Below, piece by piece: positions 9,613 to 20,530 of a stretch of DNA of 64,000 nucleotides. The DNA comes from Prochlorococcus marinus str. MIT 9312 (GTDB lineage: Bacteria; Cyanobacteriota; Cyanobacteriia; PCC-6307; Cyanobiaceae). A program made the translations under genes and the position numbers. The DNA lies in the NCBI RefSeq assembly GCF_000012645.1, contig NC_007577.1:186001-250000 (forward strand), in the 5' to 3' direction. The notes beneath the pieces were generated by a model that saw only the letters and a list, made by a program, of their open reading frames with translations, did no database searches and was not told where the DNA came from. Position 1 is the stretch's first letter; the number at the start of each line of letters is the position of its first letter.

Positions 9613-10008
9613 TTACTTAAGTGTAACCTTACCGCCAGCTTCTTCAATCTCTTTTTTTAGAGATTCAGCATCAGCTTTAGCAATTCCTTCTTTAACTGTT
9701 TTTGGTGCTGATTCAACAAGTGCTTTTGCATCACCAAGTCCTAGACCAGTTGCATTTCTTACGACCTTAAGGACTTTGATTTTTGCAGCTGCATCAAAGC
9801 TTTCGAGAACTACATCAAACTCAGTTTTTTCTTCAGCAGCGCCACCATCTCCATCACCGCCAGTTGCTCCTGGAGCTGCCATTACTACACCTGCAGAAGC
9901 TGCAGCAGATACACCAAATGCCTCTTCAATTTGCTTCACAAGCTCAGATGCTTCTAAAAGTGAGAGAGATTTTAATGATTCAAGAATTTCTTCAGTTTTT
10001 GCGGACAT
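9613..10008 (-). CDS. rplL: 50S ribosomal protein L7/L12
   Basis: L7/L12 forms the flexible ribosomal stalk that recruits translation GTPases. The N-terminal dimerisation helix ([20 protein letters not shown]) leads into an Ala/Gly-rich hinge (about residues 38-60) and a C-terminal domain with the conserved [16 protein letters not shown]. Length is 131 residues. It follows rplJ by 28 bases, as in most bacteria. Its codon use is visibly richer in G and C than its neighbours, as expected for a very highly expressed gene. Confidence 0.97.
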   Translation of the reverse strand: MSAKTEEILESLKSLSLLEASELVKQIEEAFGVSAAASAGVVMAAPGATGGDGDGGAAEEKTEFDVVLESFDAAAKIKVLKVVRNATGLGLGDAKALVESAPKTVKEGIAKADAESLKKEIEEAGGKVTLK

Positions 10009-10036
10009 TTTCTTAAAAGTTAATTAGGTTTTGAAT

Positions 10037-10564
10037 TTAAGATTCTGGTTTTTCAGAATGTTGTTTAAGTGATCTAGCAAGCCCAGAAGGCACTTCATTG
10101 ATAGAGATAGCAATTTTTGTTGCAACGCCATTTAGAGCGCCAGCAATTTTTGCCATCAATACTTCTTTAGATGGAAGACTTGCAATTTCTTTTATTTCAG
10201 AATTGCTAAGAAGTCTGCCTTCAAATAAAGCTCCTTTGGTTTCGGATTTTTTGGTGTCTTTTTGAAAAGATTGGATCGCTTTTACAGCGCCTCCTACATC
10301 TTCTTTAATTAAGACAAAAGCATTTGTTCCGGTCAGTAAAGATTCAAGATCATTCCAATTACTATCTCCATCAATAGCTTTACGCATTAATGAATTTTTA
10401 GTAACTTTACAAATGCCGTTAGTTGTTTGCAATCTAGATCGCAAATCTGACATCTCTTTGATAGTTAAACCTTTATAGTCAAGAACTACAGCCATTTCCG
10501 AGTCGTTTAAGAGAGATTTAATCTCAGTAACGATTTGTTGCTTATTCTCTAGTGTTCGGCCCAT
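10037..10564 (-). CDS. rplJ: 50S ribosomal protein L10
   Basis: L10 anchors L7/L12 dimers to the 23S rRNA at the GTPase centre. The N-terminal RNA-binding domain includes the conserved [18 protein letters not shown] and [13 protein letters not shown], and the C-terminal helix binds L7/L12. The length of 175 residues is standard. The 190-base untranslated stretch before the ATG folds into a long hairpin, described separately, which suggests the usual autoregulation of rplJL by the L10-L7/L12 complex. Confidence 0.97.
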
Positions 10565-10571
10565 TGTTGTT

Positions 10572-10650
10572 TTTTTGGATCGTAATTTAGGGAGAGCAGG
10601 AAATGCGGCAAAGTCCTTTTTAAAGAGGCCGCTTTTATTAGATCCAAAAA
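10572..10650 (-). promoter_or_regulatory. Structured leader of rplJ-rplL (L10-leader-like)
   Basis: On the minus strand TTTTTGGATC pairs with GATCCAAAAA to form a perfect 10-base outer stem. An inner GCGGC/GCCGC stem and a CCT...AGG hairpin sit within it, all ending 7 bases before the rplJ ATG. Ribosomal L10 leaders in many bacteria occupy this place and bind the L10-L7/L12 complex. Placement and structure are seen; identity as an L10 leader is inferred. Confidence 0.6.
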
Positions 10651-10755
10651 GAAATAATTAAGACGAATCCTCGGTAGGAATTAAAAATTTAGAATAACTA
10701 AATTAACCTACTTTCTTTGGCCGTATTATTGCACTTTAAATTATACTACAATGAG

Positions 10756-11463
10756 TTAACCTTCAGGTTGGTAATCTTGTACGGCACTTATATCTACTTG
10801 AACGGAAGGTCCCATAGTTGAAGTTACATAAAAACTTTTCCAATACTTTCCTTTAGAGCCACTTGGTTTGTTTTTATCAATTGATTCTTGTAAGGTTTTT
10901 AAATTGTCAAATAGCGCCTCTTTTGTAAAACTTGCTTTTCCAAAGCGGACATGAACGATACCTGCTTTATCTGCTCTAAATTCGAGCTTACCAGCTTTGA
11001 ATTCTTTTATTGCATTAGCAATATCATTAGTTACTGTACCAGCTTTAGGATTAGGCATTAAACCTCTAGGTCCTAAAACTCGTCCTAATTTTGCAACCTT
11101 TGGCATCATATCTGGGGTTGCAATAAGTAGATCAAAGTCCATATTTCCTTTGTTGATGCTTTCCACAAGATCTTCTTCTCCAAATAAATCGGCACCAGCA
11201 GACTTGGCTTTAGATACATTCTCTCCGCTTGTGATTACTGCGATTTTGATACTTTGGCCAGTACCATGTGGTAAAGCGACTGTGGTCCTTAATTGTTGAT
11301 CAGTATATTTTGGATCAATACCTAAACGTATATGCGCTTCAATAGTTTCATCAAATTTAGCGTTGGCATTTTCCTTGATAATACTAAGAGCTTCAAGTGG
11401 AGGGTAAATGCGATCTTCTATCTTTGTTGATAGAGCCGCCATTCTTTTTGATAGTTTTTTCAT
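10756..11463 (-). CDS. rplA: 50S ribosomal protein L1
   Basis: L1 forms the mobile stalk next to the ribosomal E site and can repress its own operon. Conserved segments are [29 protein letters not shown] (20 residues) and [15 protein letters not shown]. The 235 residues are of family length. The 66-base gap to the upstream rplK holds a strong SD-like AGGGGAGG and a small GGTTA/TAACC hairpin (11483-11497). L1 is known to bind its own mRNA in this kind of location, but binding here is not shown. Confidence 0.97.
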   Translation of the reverse strand: MKKLSKRMAALSTKIEDRIYPPLEALSIIKENANAKFDETIEAHIRLGIDPKYTDQQLRTTVALPHGTGQSIKIAVITSGENVSKAKSAGADLFGEEDLVESINKGNMDFDLLIATPDMMPKVAKLGRVLGPRGLMPNPKAGTVTNDIANAIKEFKAGKLEFRADKAGIVHVRFGKASFTKEALFDNLKTLQESIDKNKPSGSKGKYWKSFYVTSTMGPSVQVDISAVQDYQPEG

Positions 11464-11529
11464 AGTAATTTTGGGTGCAAACGGTTATTAACTAACCTCC
11501 CCTAAATAGTGAGTAATTTTGTCTTGAAC

Positions 11530-11955
11530 TCAATCAGTAATTGAGACGCCCATATTACGAGCAGTACCCTCTATTACTTTCATAGCTGATTCAACACTAG
11601 AACAGTTTAGATCAGGAAGCTTAGTTTTGGCTATTTCTTCTAATTGAGCTTTACTTATATTCCCAACAGAGCCTTTTGAAGATTCACCTGATCCTTTATC
11701 TATACCAGCTGCTTTTGTTATTAATACGGCAGCAGGAGGTGTTTTTGTGATAAAAGTAAAGCTTCTATCTTCAAAAACAGAAATCTCAACTGGAATTACA
11801 AAACCTGCTTTATCTTGTGTCTTTGCATTGTATTCTTTACAAAATGCCATGATATTGACACCATGTTGTCCTAAAGCTGGCCCTACAGGCGGAGCAGGAT
11901 TTGCTTTGCCTGCTTGTAGAGCAAGCTTGATAACTGCAACAATTTTTTTTGCCAT
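11530..11955 (-). CDS. rplK: 50S ribosomal protein L11
   Basis: L11 binds the GTPase-associated region of 23S rRNA. The N-terminal [20 protein letters not shown] is the family signature, and the C-terminal RNA-binding domain carries the conserved [10 protein letters not shown]. The length of 141 residues is normal. The gene lies between nusG and rplA in the conserved secE-nusG-rplK-rplA-rplJ-rplL order on the minus strand. Confidence 0.97.
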   Translation of the reverse strand: MAKKIVAVIKLALQAGKANPAPPVGPALGQHGVNIMAFCKEYNAKTQDKAGFVIPVEISVFEDRSFTFITKTPPAAVLITKAAGIDKGSGESSKGSVGNISKAQLEEIAKTKLPDLNCSSVESAMKVIEGTARNMGVSITD

Positions 11956-12022
11956 TAGATTAGAGAATTTAAGCTGAGGTAGAAAATCATCATTTTACTA
12001 GATAAACAAGAACTATTTGAAT

Positions 12023-12634
12023 TTAATTTTGTTTATTGATTTGGGAGAATTCTAATTCTACAGGAGTCTCGCGCCCAAATATTGAAAGTAATGCTTTTAA
12101 TTTATTTCTTTCCCCGGAAACTTCTATAACTTCCCCCTGGAAATCCTTGAATGGGCCACTAGTTACTAAGATTCTATCTTTTTCTTCAATATCTAACTTG
12201 ATGACAGCTTTTTTCTCTGATGCGCGCTTAAAGATTCTATTAACTTCTTGTCTGGATAATGGTCGAGGTTTGATATGACCTCTAGATCTTCCACTACCTC
12301 TACCGTCTTCAGCACCAACAAAGTTAATTACATTAGGAGTACTTTTTACAGCCATCATTGTATCTTCATCCAAAATCATTCTTACTAAGACATAACCTGG
12401 GAAAACTTTTTCTTCGGTGGTTTGTCTACTTCCATCTTTTTTTAATTTAATTCCTGGAGTTTGGGGGATTTCAATTTCAATAATTCGATTATTAACTCCT
12501 AAAGTTACTGATCTTTGCTCAAGAGTTGCTTTTACTTTTTTTTCACAGCTTGATGCTACTTGAACTGCATACCATCTTGCGATGCTAGTATTTGCTTTTG
12601 AAGAAGCAAGGTTTGTAGTCAATTCATTACTCAT
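12023..12634 (-). CDS. nusG: Transcription elongation/antitermination factor NusG
   Basis: NusG binds RNA polymerase and couples it to Rho or the ribosome. The NGN domain starts at about residue 20 (ARWYAVQVASSCEKKVKATL) and includes VFPGYVLVRM. The C-terminal KOW domain has VTSGPFKDFQGEVIEV. Length is 203 residues, with about 20 extra, poorly conserved residues at the N terminus. It lies 57 bases downstream of secE. Confidence 0.96.
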   Translation of the reverse strand: MSNELTTNLASSKANTSIARWYAVQVASSCEKKVKATLEQRSVTLGVNNRIIEIEIPQTPGIKLKKDGSRQTTEEKVFPGYVLVRMILDEDTMMAVKSTPNVINFVGAEDGRGSGRSRGHIKPRPLSRQEVNRIFKRASEKKAVIKLDIEEKDRILVTSGPFKDFQGEVIEVSGERNKLKALLSIFGRETPVELEFSQINKQN

Positions 12635-12691
12635 TTTTTTTTACTGGAAGCTTAATTAAGATCTTTATAAAAATGGATATTTAGGGATAAT

Positions 12692-12934
12692 TCAACCAAA
12701 AATTTGTGAGGCTGCCCATCCATAGAATCTGCTGACAGATGCTATGGCTGCTGCAGAAAAGGATACCATAATTATAACCGCTACCGATTCGCTAAAAAGT
12801 TGTTGTTTGTTTGGCCACACGACAAGTTTAAGCTCATCGTAAGTAGATCTAAAAAAATTCTTCTTTTTTTTAGACCCTTCAATTTTAGGGGAATCCTTTT
12901 TTAGAGGCTCTTTATTAGTAGTAGGACTTGTCAC
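12692..12934 (-). CDS. secE: Preprotein translocase subunit SecE
   Basis: SecE clamps the SecY channel of the inner and thylakoid membranes. The protein has 80 residues, with a charged N terminus, the amphipathic surface helix and conserved YDELKLVVWPNKQQL, then a single membrane segment (VAVIIMVSFSAAAIASVSRF). This one-helix form is usual outside the enterobacteria. It heads the ribosomal protein run on the minus strand, 61 bases downstream of the clpB-like gene. Confidence 0.95.
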   Translation of the reverse strand: MTSPTTNKEPLKKDSPKIEGSKKKKNFFRSTYDELKLVVWPNKQQLFSESVAVIIMVSFSAAAIASVSRFYGWAASQIFG

Positions 12935-12995
12935 AAATTTTTTTTGAAATTAAGCTTTACGCTTTAATTTTTATTTTAGCTTATCAATTTACTCC

Positions 12996-15752
12996 TCAGC
13001 TAGGTCTGAAAACAATCTCATCCTTTTTAGAGGGGTTAAGTTTAATTGTGATATTTTTTTTGTTTTTAAAGTTATCCTCTAAAAGTTTTGCAGCTAAGGG
13101 ATTTTCTATTTGTCTTCTAAGTTCCCTACTAAGAGGTCTAGCGCCATATTTAGGTTCGTAAGAATCGTTTGCAATTTTATTGATAACTTTTTTGTCTATA
13201 GTGATATTTATTTTCTGTTCAAGAAGCAGATTTTTTAAATCTTCTGTTTGTAGAATAATTATTTTTTGAAGTTCATCAATAGATAATGGATCAAACTTTA
13301 CTACTTCATCAATTCTATTTAAAAATTCCGGTCTAAAAATTGAAGACAATGTATTACTAATAGAATCATCTAGAATTTGTTGATCTTTTTCTAACTTTCC
13401 CTCACTCTTAGAAATCTTTTGTGAATACTCAAGTATAAATTTCCCGGCTAGGTTACTTGTCATAATGATTACTGTATTTTTGAAGTCTACGGTCCTTCCT
13501 TGAGAATCAGTTAATCTTCCTTCATCTAAGACTTGTAAAAGGATATTAAAAACTTCTGTATGAGCTTTTTCTATCTCATCAAGAAGTATTACTGAATAGG
13601 GTTTGCGTCTGACAGCTTCAGTTAATTGTCCTCCCTCTTCATAACCAACATAACCTGGTGGAGCTCCCAAAAGTCTTGCTACTGCATTTTTCTCCATATA
13701 TTCACTCATGTCTAATCTTAAAAGTGCCTCTTCTTCATCAAATAAAGATGATGCAAGAGACTTTGCTAATTCTGTTTTACCAACACCTGTAGGACCCATA
13801 AATAAAAAAGATCCAATAGGTCTTTTAGGACTTTTCATGCCAACGCGAGCCCTTCTGATTGCAGCAGAAACAGCTTCTATAGCTTTTTCTTGTCCAATAA
13901 CTTTTTCACTTAATTCTTTCTCAAGATTGACTAATTTCTTACGTTCATTTGAAACGACTTTAGAAATTGGAATACCTGTGATTTTTGAGATAACATCAGC
14001 GATATCATCAGGTTCAACTTGATATTTAAAAGGGGAATTTCTATTTTTCTTTATTTTATTAAAATTTTCTTCAACGTTTTGTATTTCATTCTCAATTTCA
14101 CTTAAATCTTCTTCAAGTTTTTCTAAAAAATTCAGATTATTTTCAATCTTGTGATTTGATTTGTCTTTAATTTGTTTAGTTAGCTTATCTTTTTCTGTCA
14201 TCAAGATAGCTAATTGTTCCATTTTTTCCCGCAAATTATTCCAATTCTCAAAAAGAACATTCAATTTTGACTGTGCTTGTTGCTTCATATTTAATAGTTT
14301 TTCTTGCACTTCGATATTTTCACCTTGCAAATTATTCAGTTTTTCATCGATAGTATAAATTTTGTTTTCTTGTTGGAGAATTATTTGAGGCTTTTTATTA
14401 GACTCGATTTTTAACTGTGCAGCTGCTTCATCAATTAAATCTATTGCTTTATCAGGAAGACATTTATCGTTGATGTATCTGTCGGCCAGTTTTGCAGAAT
14501 AATTAACTGCGTCTTCAGAAATTCTGATGCCATGATGTAATTCATATTTCTTTTTGATACCTTGCAGTATTTTTGCGCTCAATTCTACTGAAGGTTCATT
14601 AACAGCTATCTTTTGAAAGCAATTATTCAATGCCTGATCTTTTTCAATAGTTTCACGAAATTTCTCAGGTGTGGTTGTACCAATACATCTAAGTTCTCCT
14701 TCAGCTAGTAAAGGTTTTAAGATATTACTAATATCTGTAGTAGATCTGTCAGAACTTAATATTGAGTGAATTTCATCAATAAATAAAATCATTCCTTGGC
14801 TTGGATCTTTTAATTCCTGCAGGATTAAGCTTAATCGTTCTTCTAGTTGGCCTCTGAATTTTGTCCCAGAAACTAATGCCCCCAAGTCAAGTGAAATAAT
14901 TTTAAAGTCTTTTAAAGAATCAGGAACTTTTTTGTCTACAATTAATTGTGCAAGTAATTTCGCAATTGAGGTTTTACCAACTCCTGGATTGCCGATAAGT
15001 ATGGGGTTATTTTTGTTTCTTCGGCAGAGCACCCTCATTAAATTATTGATCTCATTTTCTCTTCCTATAACAGGATCCAATAAGCCTTTTTTAGCTGATT
15101 CTGTTAAATCTTTTCCATAAATTAAAAGAACATTTTCATCTTGTTCAACTTGTTTTTTGGTTTTGATTTGAAGTTCACTTTTAGGTAATGGAACAATAGC
15201 TTTTTCTGATTTGTCCTCTTTAACTAAAGTATCTTTGCTTGATTCAAAATTAGATTGATTATTTAATTCAATTACGTTCTTATAATCAACAGAATCTTTT
15301 GATTGATTAATATTTGGGAAAAACTTTAATTCTTCCTCTAATTTTTCCATTGAAAGATTGCCTTCTTCAAAAACATAATTACCAATTCTTAAATCTCTTC
15401 CAAGAGCAATTAGTAAATGAGGGATTTCTATTAATCTCGATCCCCATTGAATTTTAATTTGATTTGCATTATCTAATAAAATTTCTAAATCTTCTCCGAT
15501 AGTAAAAATATCTGACTCATTTGTTGGTGTCTCTTCTAAAAAATCTTCTGTTATATCTAAAACTGTATCTTGGTCGATTGATAATTTCTCAATGAAAGCA
15601 AAGAATTCTCTTGATGAGAACAATGTATGAATTATGTGTTCAATATTAAATTCGCTATGATCCCATTTTTTTGCGGTTTCTTCACCTAATAGAAGAAGAT
15701 TCCAACTTATATCGCTAAAAAGTTCAGGACTGGATGTAAGGGTTTCTCTCAT
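12996..15752 (-). CDS. ClpB/Hsp100-type disaggregase, divergent paralogue
   Basis: This is an AAA+ unfoldase with two ATPase modules, related to ClpB, which remodels aggregated proteins with DnaK. The first Walker A is GNPGVGKT (about 254-261), with Walker B ILFIDEIHS. A coiled-coil middle domain full of Lys, Glu and Asn follows. The second module has GPTGVGKTELA and VILLDEIEKAH. Length is 918 residues, about 50 above normal ClpB. The surplus is a low-complexity linker (about 150-210) after a weakly conserved N domain. It probably is the second, non-heat-shock ClpB paralogue found in many cyanobacteria, and it lies upstream of secE. Confidence 0.85.
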   Translation of the reverse strand: MRETLTSSPELFSDISWNLLLLGEETAKKWDHSEFNIEHIIHTLFSSREFFAFIEKLSIDQDTVLDITEDFLEETPTNESDIFTIGEDLEILLDNANQIKIQWGSRLIEIPHLLIALGRDLRIGNYVFEEGNLSMEKLEEELKFFPNINQSKDSVDYKNVIELNNQSNFESSKDTLVKEDKSEKAIVPLPKSELQIKTKKQVEQDENVLLIYGKDLTESAKKGLLDPVIGRENEINNLMRVLCRRNKNNPILIGNPGVGKTSIAKLLAQLIVDKKVPDSLKDFKIISLDLGALVSGTKFRGQLEERLSLILQELKDPSQGMILFIDEIHSILSSDRSTTDISNILKPLLAEGELRCIGTTTPEKFRETIEKDQALNNCFQKIAVNEPSVELSAKILQGIKKKYELHHGIRISEDAVNYSAKLADRYINDKCLPDKAIDLIDEAAAQLKIESNKKPQIILQQENKIYTIDEKLNNLQGENIEVQEKLLNMKQQAQSKLNVLFENWNNLREKMEQLAILMTEKDKLTKQIKDKSNHKIENNLNFLEKLEEDLSEIENEIQNVEENFNKIKKNRNSPFKYQVEPDDIADVISKITGIPISKVVSNERKKLVNLEKELSEKVIGQEKAIEAVSAAIRRARVGMKSPKRPIGSFLFMGPTGVGKTELAKSLASSLFDEEEALLRLDMSEYMEKNAVARLLGAPPGYVGYEEGGQLTEAVRRKPYSVILLDEIEKAHTEVFNILLQVLDEGRLTDSQGRTVDFKNTVIIMTSNLAGKFILEYSQKISKSEGKLEKDQQILDDSISNTLSSIFRPEFLNRIDEVVKFDPLSIDELQKIIILQTEDLKNLLLEQKINITIDKKVINKIANDSYEPKYGARPLSRELRRQIENPLAAKLLEDNFKNKKNITIKLNPSKKDEIVFRPS

Positions 15753-16014
15753 AAACTATAAAAACTATAGTTGATTATTAATTAATATTCTAAATAGAAT
15801 CTGCATTAATAATCATCCAATAATTTTCAAATTGTAAGATGAAATTTAAAAGCATGTTTATCAAAGGGGTTGTGTAGAGTTTGGAATTAATAAAACTCTT
15901 AATTCATATCTAAGTTGTTCTGAAATCAAAAAAAATTATATTTGATTAACATATATATTTCAGATATTAGCCAAATAGTTCAGCTATTAATAGGATTTAA
16001 ATAGTAATAATTAA

Positions 16015-17310
<1,296 letters not shown>

Positions 17311-17315
17311 TTTTT

Positions 17316-18983
17316 CTAGCGCTTAAGTTTTTCTAAACGTGAGCCTTTACTCATAATTAATTGGCATTTTATCCAATCAATACTTATTGGTACTGCAAAA
17401 AATAATGGTAACAATGCAAAATTATTTTGTTTATTAGTTACAAGTAAAGCGGATGCAATTGATAAGCTTCCTATAAGAATTGAATGGCCTAAAGTTTTTT
17501 GAGCGGTAAACATTTTTTTGAATTGTCTATCAGACTCCCCCATTCTTATTTGCAATTGTAAATCTCCCTGCTCTAATCTTTCTAAACTTTCATCTATTCT
17601 TTTGGGAATTCCTACAGCTTTGGATCCTAGTTCACCTACTTGCCTTCCAAATTGGTTAATTAAATCGTTAGGAGTTTGATTATTAGAAGTCATAAGTTCT
17701 ATTAAATAAGGCTTGGTAACTGATACAAGGTTAAACCCTGGGTCAAGCATTCTACCAACTCCTTCAAAAGTTGATAAAGCTCTCATTACAAAGATTAGAT
17801 CCACAGGCAGTTGAAATGGTGTTTCATAAACAAGTTCGTATAAATCTCCAGATAATTTTTCAATAATATTTGAACTAAATGGAGGAGTTAAGGCTTCTTT
17901 AAGCATTAATCTAACTAATCTTCTTACTGGCCCGATATCAATATCTTTTGAAATTAGACCAGCTTGTTGTAATTGACTTACAAGTGATGAGGCATCTCTT
18001 AAAGCTGCAGCCTTAACCATCCCCCCTAATCTTGTTTGAAGGTTATTGGAGATATTCCCCATCATGCCAAAATCATAAAAAATCAATTTACCTGTATTTG
18101 AAACTGCTAGATTCCCTGGATGAGGGTCTGCATGAAAAAAACCGTAATTTACTAATTGTTTTAAGTAGCTGATGGCACCTATTTCTGCAATTTTTGGCAA
18201 ATCAATTTTTTGGGATTCTAATTTTTCTAAATCGCTTATTTTTGTTCCCTCTAGATAACTTAAACAAAGCACTTTTTCGCTACTCATATCCCAAATTACT
18301 TCAGGAATTTCAACATTTTCATCATCAAGAAATTGCTGTCTAAATCTTGCTGCATATTGCGCTTCACACTTAAAATCAAGCTCCTTCATAAGAACTTTCC
18401 TACACTCTTTAGCAATCTCAATCCAGTTTCTACCTCGACTCCAATTCTTATTTTTCTGCAATAATCCTGCTATTTGCTGCATTATACCTAAATCGATAAC
18501 AAACAATTCTTTTAAATTGGGTCTTTGAACTTTAAATACTACATTCTTACCATCTTTTAAAGTCGCCCTATGAACCTGAGCTAGTGATGCTGATCCAACA
18601 GGATCAGTTATTATAAAATCTATTTCATTAAATTTTGATCCTATTTCTTCTCTGATAGTTTCTTCAACTTGTTCAAATGAAAAATTAGGAACTTGATCCT
18701 GTAATTTAGCTAATTCCTGTATCCAGGTATTAGGAATTAAATCAGGTCTCGCTGATAGTAATTGTCCAATTTTAATAAATGCTGAACCAAGCTTAATTAA
18801 TTGATTAGTAAAACACTTAGCTCGTTTAATTTGGACCCTACTTTTTTTATTGCTCTTAGTTTGGAAAATTGTAAATCTAATATTATCTAGCCACAAATTT
18901 ATTAATAGCGAAATAAGGGTTATCCAAATAAGAAAGCCTCTCTTCAATTTTTTTAAACGATAATGAAGAATGTGATAACTCAT
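17316..18983 (-). CDS. ABC1/UbiB/AarF family atypical kinase
   Basis: The protein belongs to the UbiB/ABC1 family, membrane-linked atypical kinases or ATPases that support quinone or prenyl-lipid synthesis. The defining KxGQ motif is present (FIKIGQLLSARPDLIP), as are the A-rich loop GSASLAQVHRA, the ATP-binding lysine FKVQRP, and the catalytic FHADPHPGN followed by FYDFGMMG. One hydrophobic segment near residue 20 and a pair near the C terminus suggest membrane attachment. It has 555 residues. Its ATG overlaps the stop of the upstream gene (TAATG), which points to translational coupling. In this lineage a plastoquinone or tocopherol role is an inference. Confidence 0.88.
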   Translation of the reverse strand: MSYHILHYRLKKLKRGFLIWITLISLLINLWLDNIRFTIFQTKSNKKSRVQIKRAKCFTNQLIKLGSAFIKIGQLLSARPDLIPNTWIQELAKLQDQVPNFSFEQVEETIREEIGSKFNEIDFIITDPVGSASLAQVHRATLKDGKNVVFKVQRPNLKELFVIDLGIMQQIAGLLQKNKNWSRGRNWIEIAKECRKVLMKELDFKCEAQYAARFRQQFLDDENVEIPEVIWDMSSEKVLCLSYLEGTKISDLEKLESQKIDLPKIAEIGAISYLKQLVNYGFFHADPHPGNLAVSNTGKLIFYDFGMMGNISNNLQTRLGGMVKAAALRDASSLVSQLQQAGLISKDIDIGPVRRLVRLMLKEALTPPFSSNIIEKLSGDLYELVYETPFQLPVDLIFVMRALSTFEGVGRMLDPGFNLVSVTKPYLIELMTSNNQTPNDLINQFGRQVGELGSKAVGIPKRIDESLERLEQGDLQLQIRMGESDRQFKKMFTAQKTLGHSILIGSLSIASALLVTNKQNNFALLPLFFAVPISIDWIKCQLIMSKGSRLEKLKR

Positions 18984-19297
18984 TAAATTTGATTATTTAT
19001 TGTTTTATTAAATAGATCAATTTGCTTATTGATACCTTCTATTTCATTTAAAGCTTTTTTTATTTTCGAATTTTGATAAGTATTTGTGGTTTTATTTTCT
19101 TGAACATTCTCTGCTTTCTCCATTCTTGAGGCTTCTTCGATGATGGAATCCTTTAAACTATCAAATTCTTTTTTGAGGATTTCCGGAGCATCCTGAGCAA
19201 TATTTGTTGCTTCTTCAATTTTCCCAACCAATATCTCGTTGAATTTTTCGGTTACTTTTTTAATTGCAGCTTTTAGAAGGTAATCAGAGTTGGTCAT
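18983..19297 (-). CDS. Small hypothetical protein coupled to the UbiB-like gene
   Basis: I do not recognise this 104-residue protein. It is hydrophilic and helical, rich in Lys, Glu and Asn, with heptad-like spacing (VTEKFNEILVGKIEEATNIA and later ALNEIEGINKQIDLFNK) that suggests coiled coil. No membrane segment or cysteine is present. Its stop overlaps the start codon of the UbiB-like kinase by one base, so the two are almost certainly co-translated. It may be a partner or regulator of that kinase, which is inference from position only. Confidence 0.7.
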   Translation of the reverse strand: MTNSDYLLKAAIKKVTEKFNEILVGKIEEATNIAQDAPEILKKEFDSLKDSIIEEASRMEKAENVQENKTTNTYQNSKIKKALNEIEGINKQIDLFNKTINNQI

Positions 19298-19534
19298 GAA
19301 AAATATAATGTTTCTATTGCAATTAATTTACTCGACATTAACTAATAATAGATCAATAAAGAACATTTCACGTAATTGATCATTTTGATAATTAATTTTT
19401 TTTATATATCCTATGTAAGATTGTTTCTATATTATGCTTTTTTCTATTTTTTCTTTTAACTTATATCTATATAAAGGTTAGGTTTTAACATTAAAGATAT
19501 CTTCTAACCAAAAACTCATCTAATTAACTAATAA

Positions 19535-19540
19535 AAGGAG
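19535..19540 (+). promoter_or_regulatory. Shine-Dalgarno fixing a TTG start
   Basis: AAGGAG lies 10 bases before the TTG at 19551. It is one of few strong Shine-Dalgarno sequences in this window and supports TTG as the genuine start of the TrxR-like gene. Confidence 0.75.
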
Positions 19541-19550
19541 TTTTATTAAA

Positions 19551-20507
19551 TTGGAAATCATCGAGTCAGATGTAGTTATTATCGGAGGAGGTCCGGCAGG
19601 ATGTACTTGCGCACTTTATACATCTCGTTCAAACTTAAAGACGGTAATTTTAGATAAAAATCCATCTGTTGGCGCCTTAGCAATAACTCATCAGATAGCT
19701 AATTATCCAGGCGTGCCAGTTGATATAAGTGGAGAGAAATTACTTACTTTAATGAGAGAACAGGCTGTGCAATACGGTACAGACTACAGAAGAGCACAAG
19801 TGTTTGGAATAGACGCTAGTGGAGAATGGAAAACGGTTTTTACGCCTGAGGGCACCTTCAAGGCCAAAGCACTTGTTCTTGCAAGTGGAGCTATGGGTAG
19901 GCCTGCATCATTTAAGGGTGAAGCTGATTTTCTTGGCAAAGGAGTAAGTTATTGTGCTACATGTGATGGAGCTTTTTATAAAAATAGAGAAGTTGCCGTT
20001 GTTGGAGTGAACAAGGAGGCAATTGAAGAGGCAACTGTTCTTACTAAATTTGCTTCTACTGTACATTGGATTACATCAAGTGATCCTAAATCAGATAATG
20101 AAGAAGCTATGGAATTGATTGATAATTCAAATATAAAGCATTGGAGTAGAACGAGATTATTGGAAATATTGGGTGATGATATGGGGGTAAATGGGGTTAT
20201 TGTAAAAAATAAGCAAGAAGAAAATCCTATTAATTTAAATTTAGATGGAGTCTTTGTCTACATGAGTGGTTCAAAGCCAATTACTGATTTTTTAGGGGAT
20301 CAAATTGCTTTAAAAGATGACGGAGGAGTTATTGTGGATGACTTTATGTCTACAAACTCTGATGGAGTATGGGCTATTGGAGATATAAGAAATACACCAT
20401 TTAAGCAAGCCGTTGTTGCAGCTTCAGATGGATGTATTGCCGCAATGTCAATTGATAGATATTTGAATAGTAGAAAAAATATAAGAGTTGATTGGATTCA
20501 TTCTTAA
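19551..20507 (+). CDS. Thioredoxin-reductase-like flavoprotein lacking NADPH motifs
   Basis: The protein has the fold of a low-molecular-weight thioredoxin reductase: the FAD loop GGGPAGCTCALY (about 12-23), the redox centre CATC (135-138, in CATCDGAFYKN) and the C-terminal FAD motif GVWAIGD. The NADPH domain is altered. The usual GGGDSA is GVNKEA (about 152-157), and no HRRxxFRA arginine motif follows the second strand, where HWITSSDP stands instead. It probably does not use NADPH. Pyridine-nucleotide-independent relatives (ferredoxin-type or two-flavin enzymes) are known in some bacteria and cyanobacteria. Length is 318. It starts with TTG behind a good SD and appears monocistronic. Confidence 0.82.
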   Translation: MEIIESDVVIIGGGPAGCTCALYTSRSNLKTVILDKNPSVGALAITHQIANYPGVPVDISGEKLLTLMREQAVQYGTDYRRAQVFGIDASGEWKTVFTPEGTFKAKALVLASGAMGRPASFKGEADFLGKGVSYCATCDGAFYKNREVAVVGVNKEAIEEATVLTKFASTVHWITSSDPKSDNEEAMELIDNSNIKHWSRTRLLEILGDDMGVNGVIVKNKQEENPINLNLDGVFVYMSGSKPITDFLGDQIALKDDGGVIVDDFMSTNSDGVWAIGDIRNTPFKQAVVAASDGCIAAMSIDRYLNSRKNIRVDWIHS

Positions 20508-20530
20508 AAAATAAATATTACTTCTTTAAT

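Noticed and set aside
9605-10027. Plus-strand 140-codon open frame opposite rplL
   Set aside because: Its Ser/Ala/Pro-rich sequence is the mirror of the Ala/Gly-rich, codon-biased rplL gene, which is certain.
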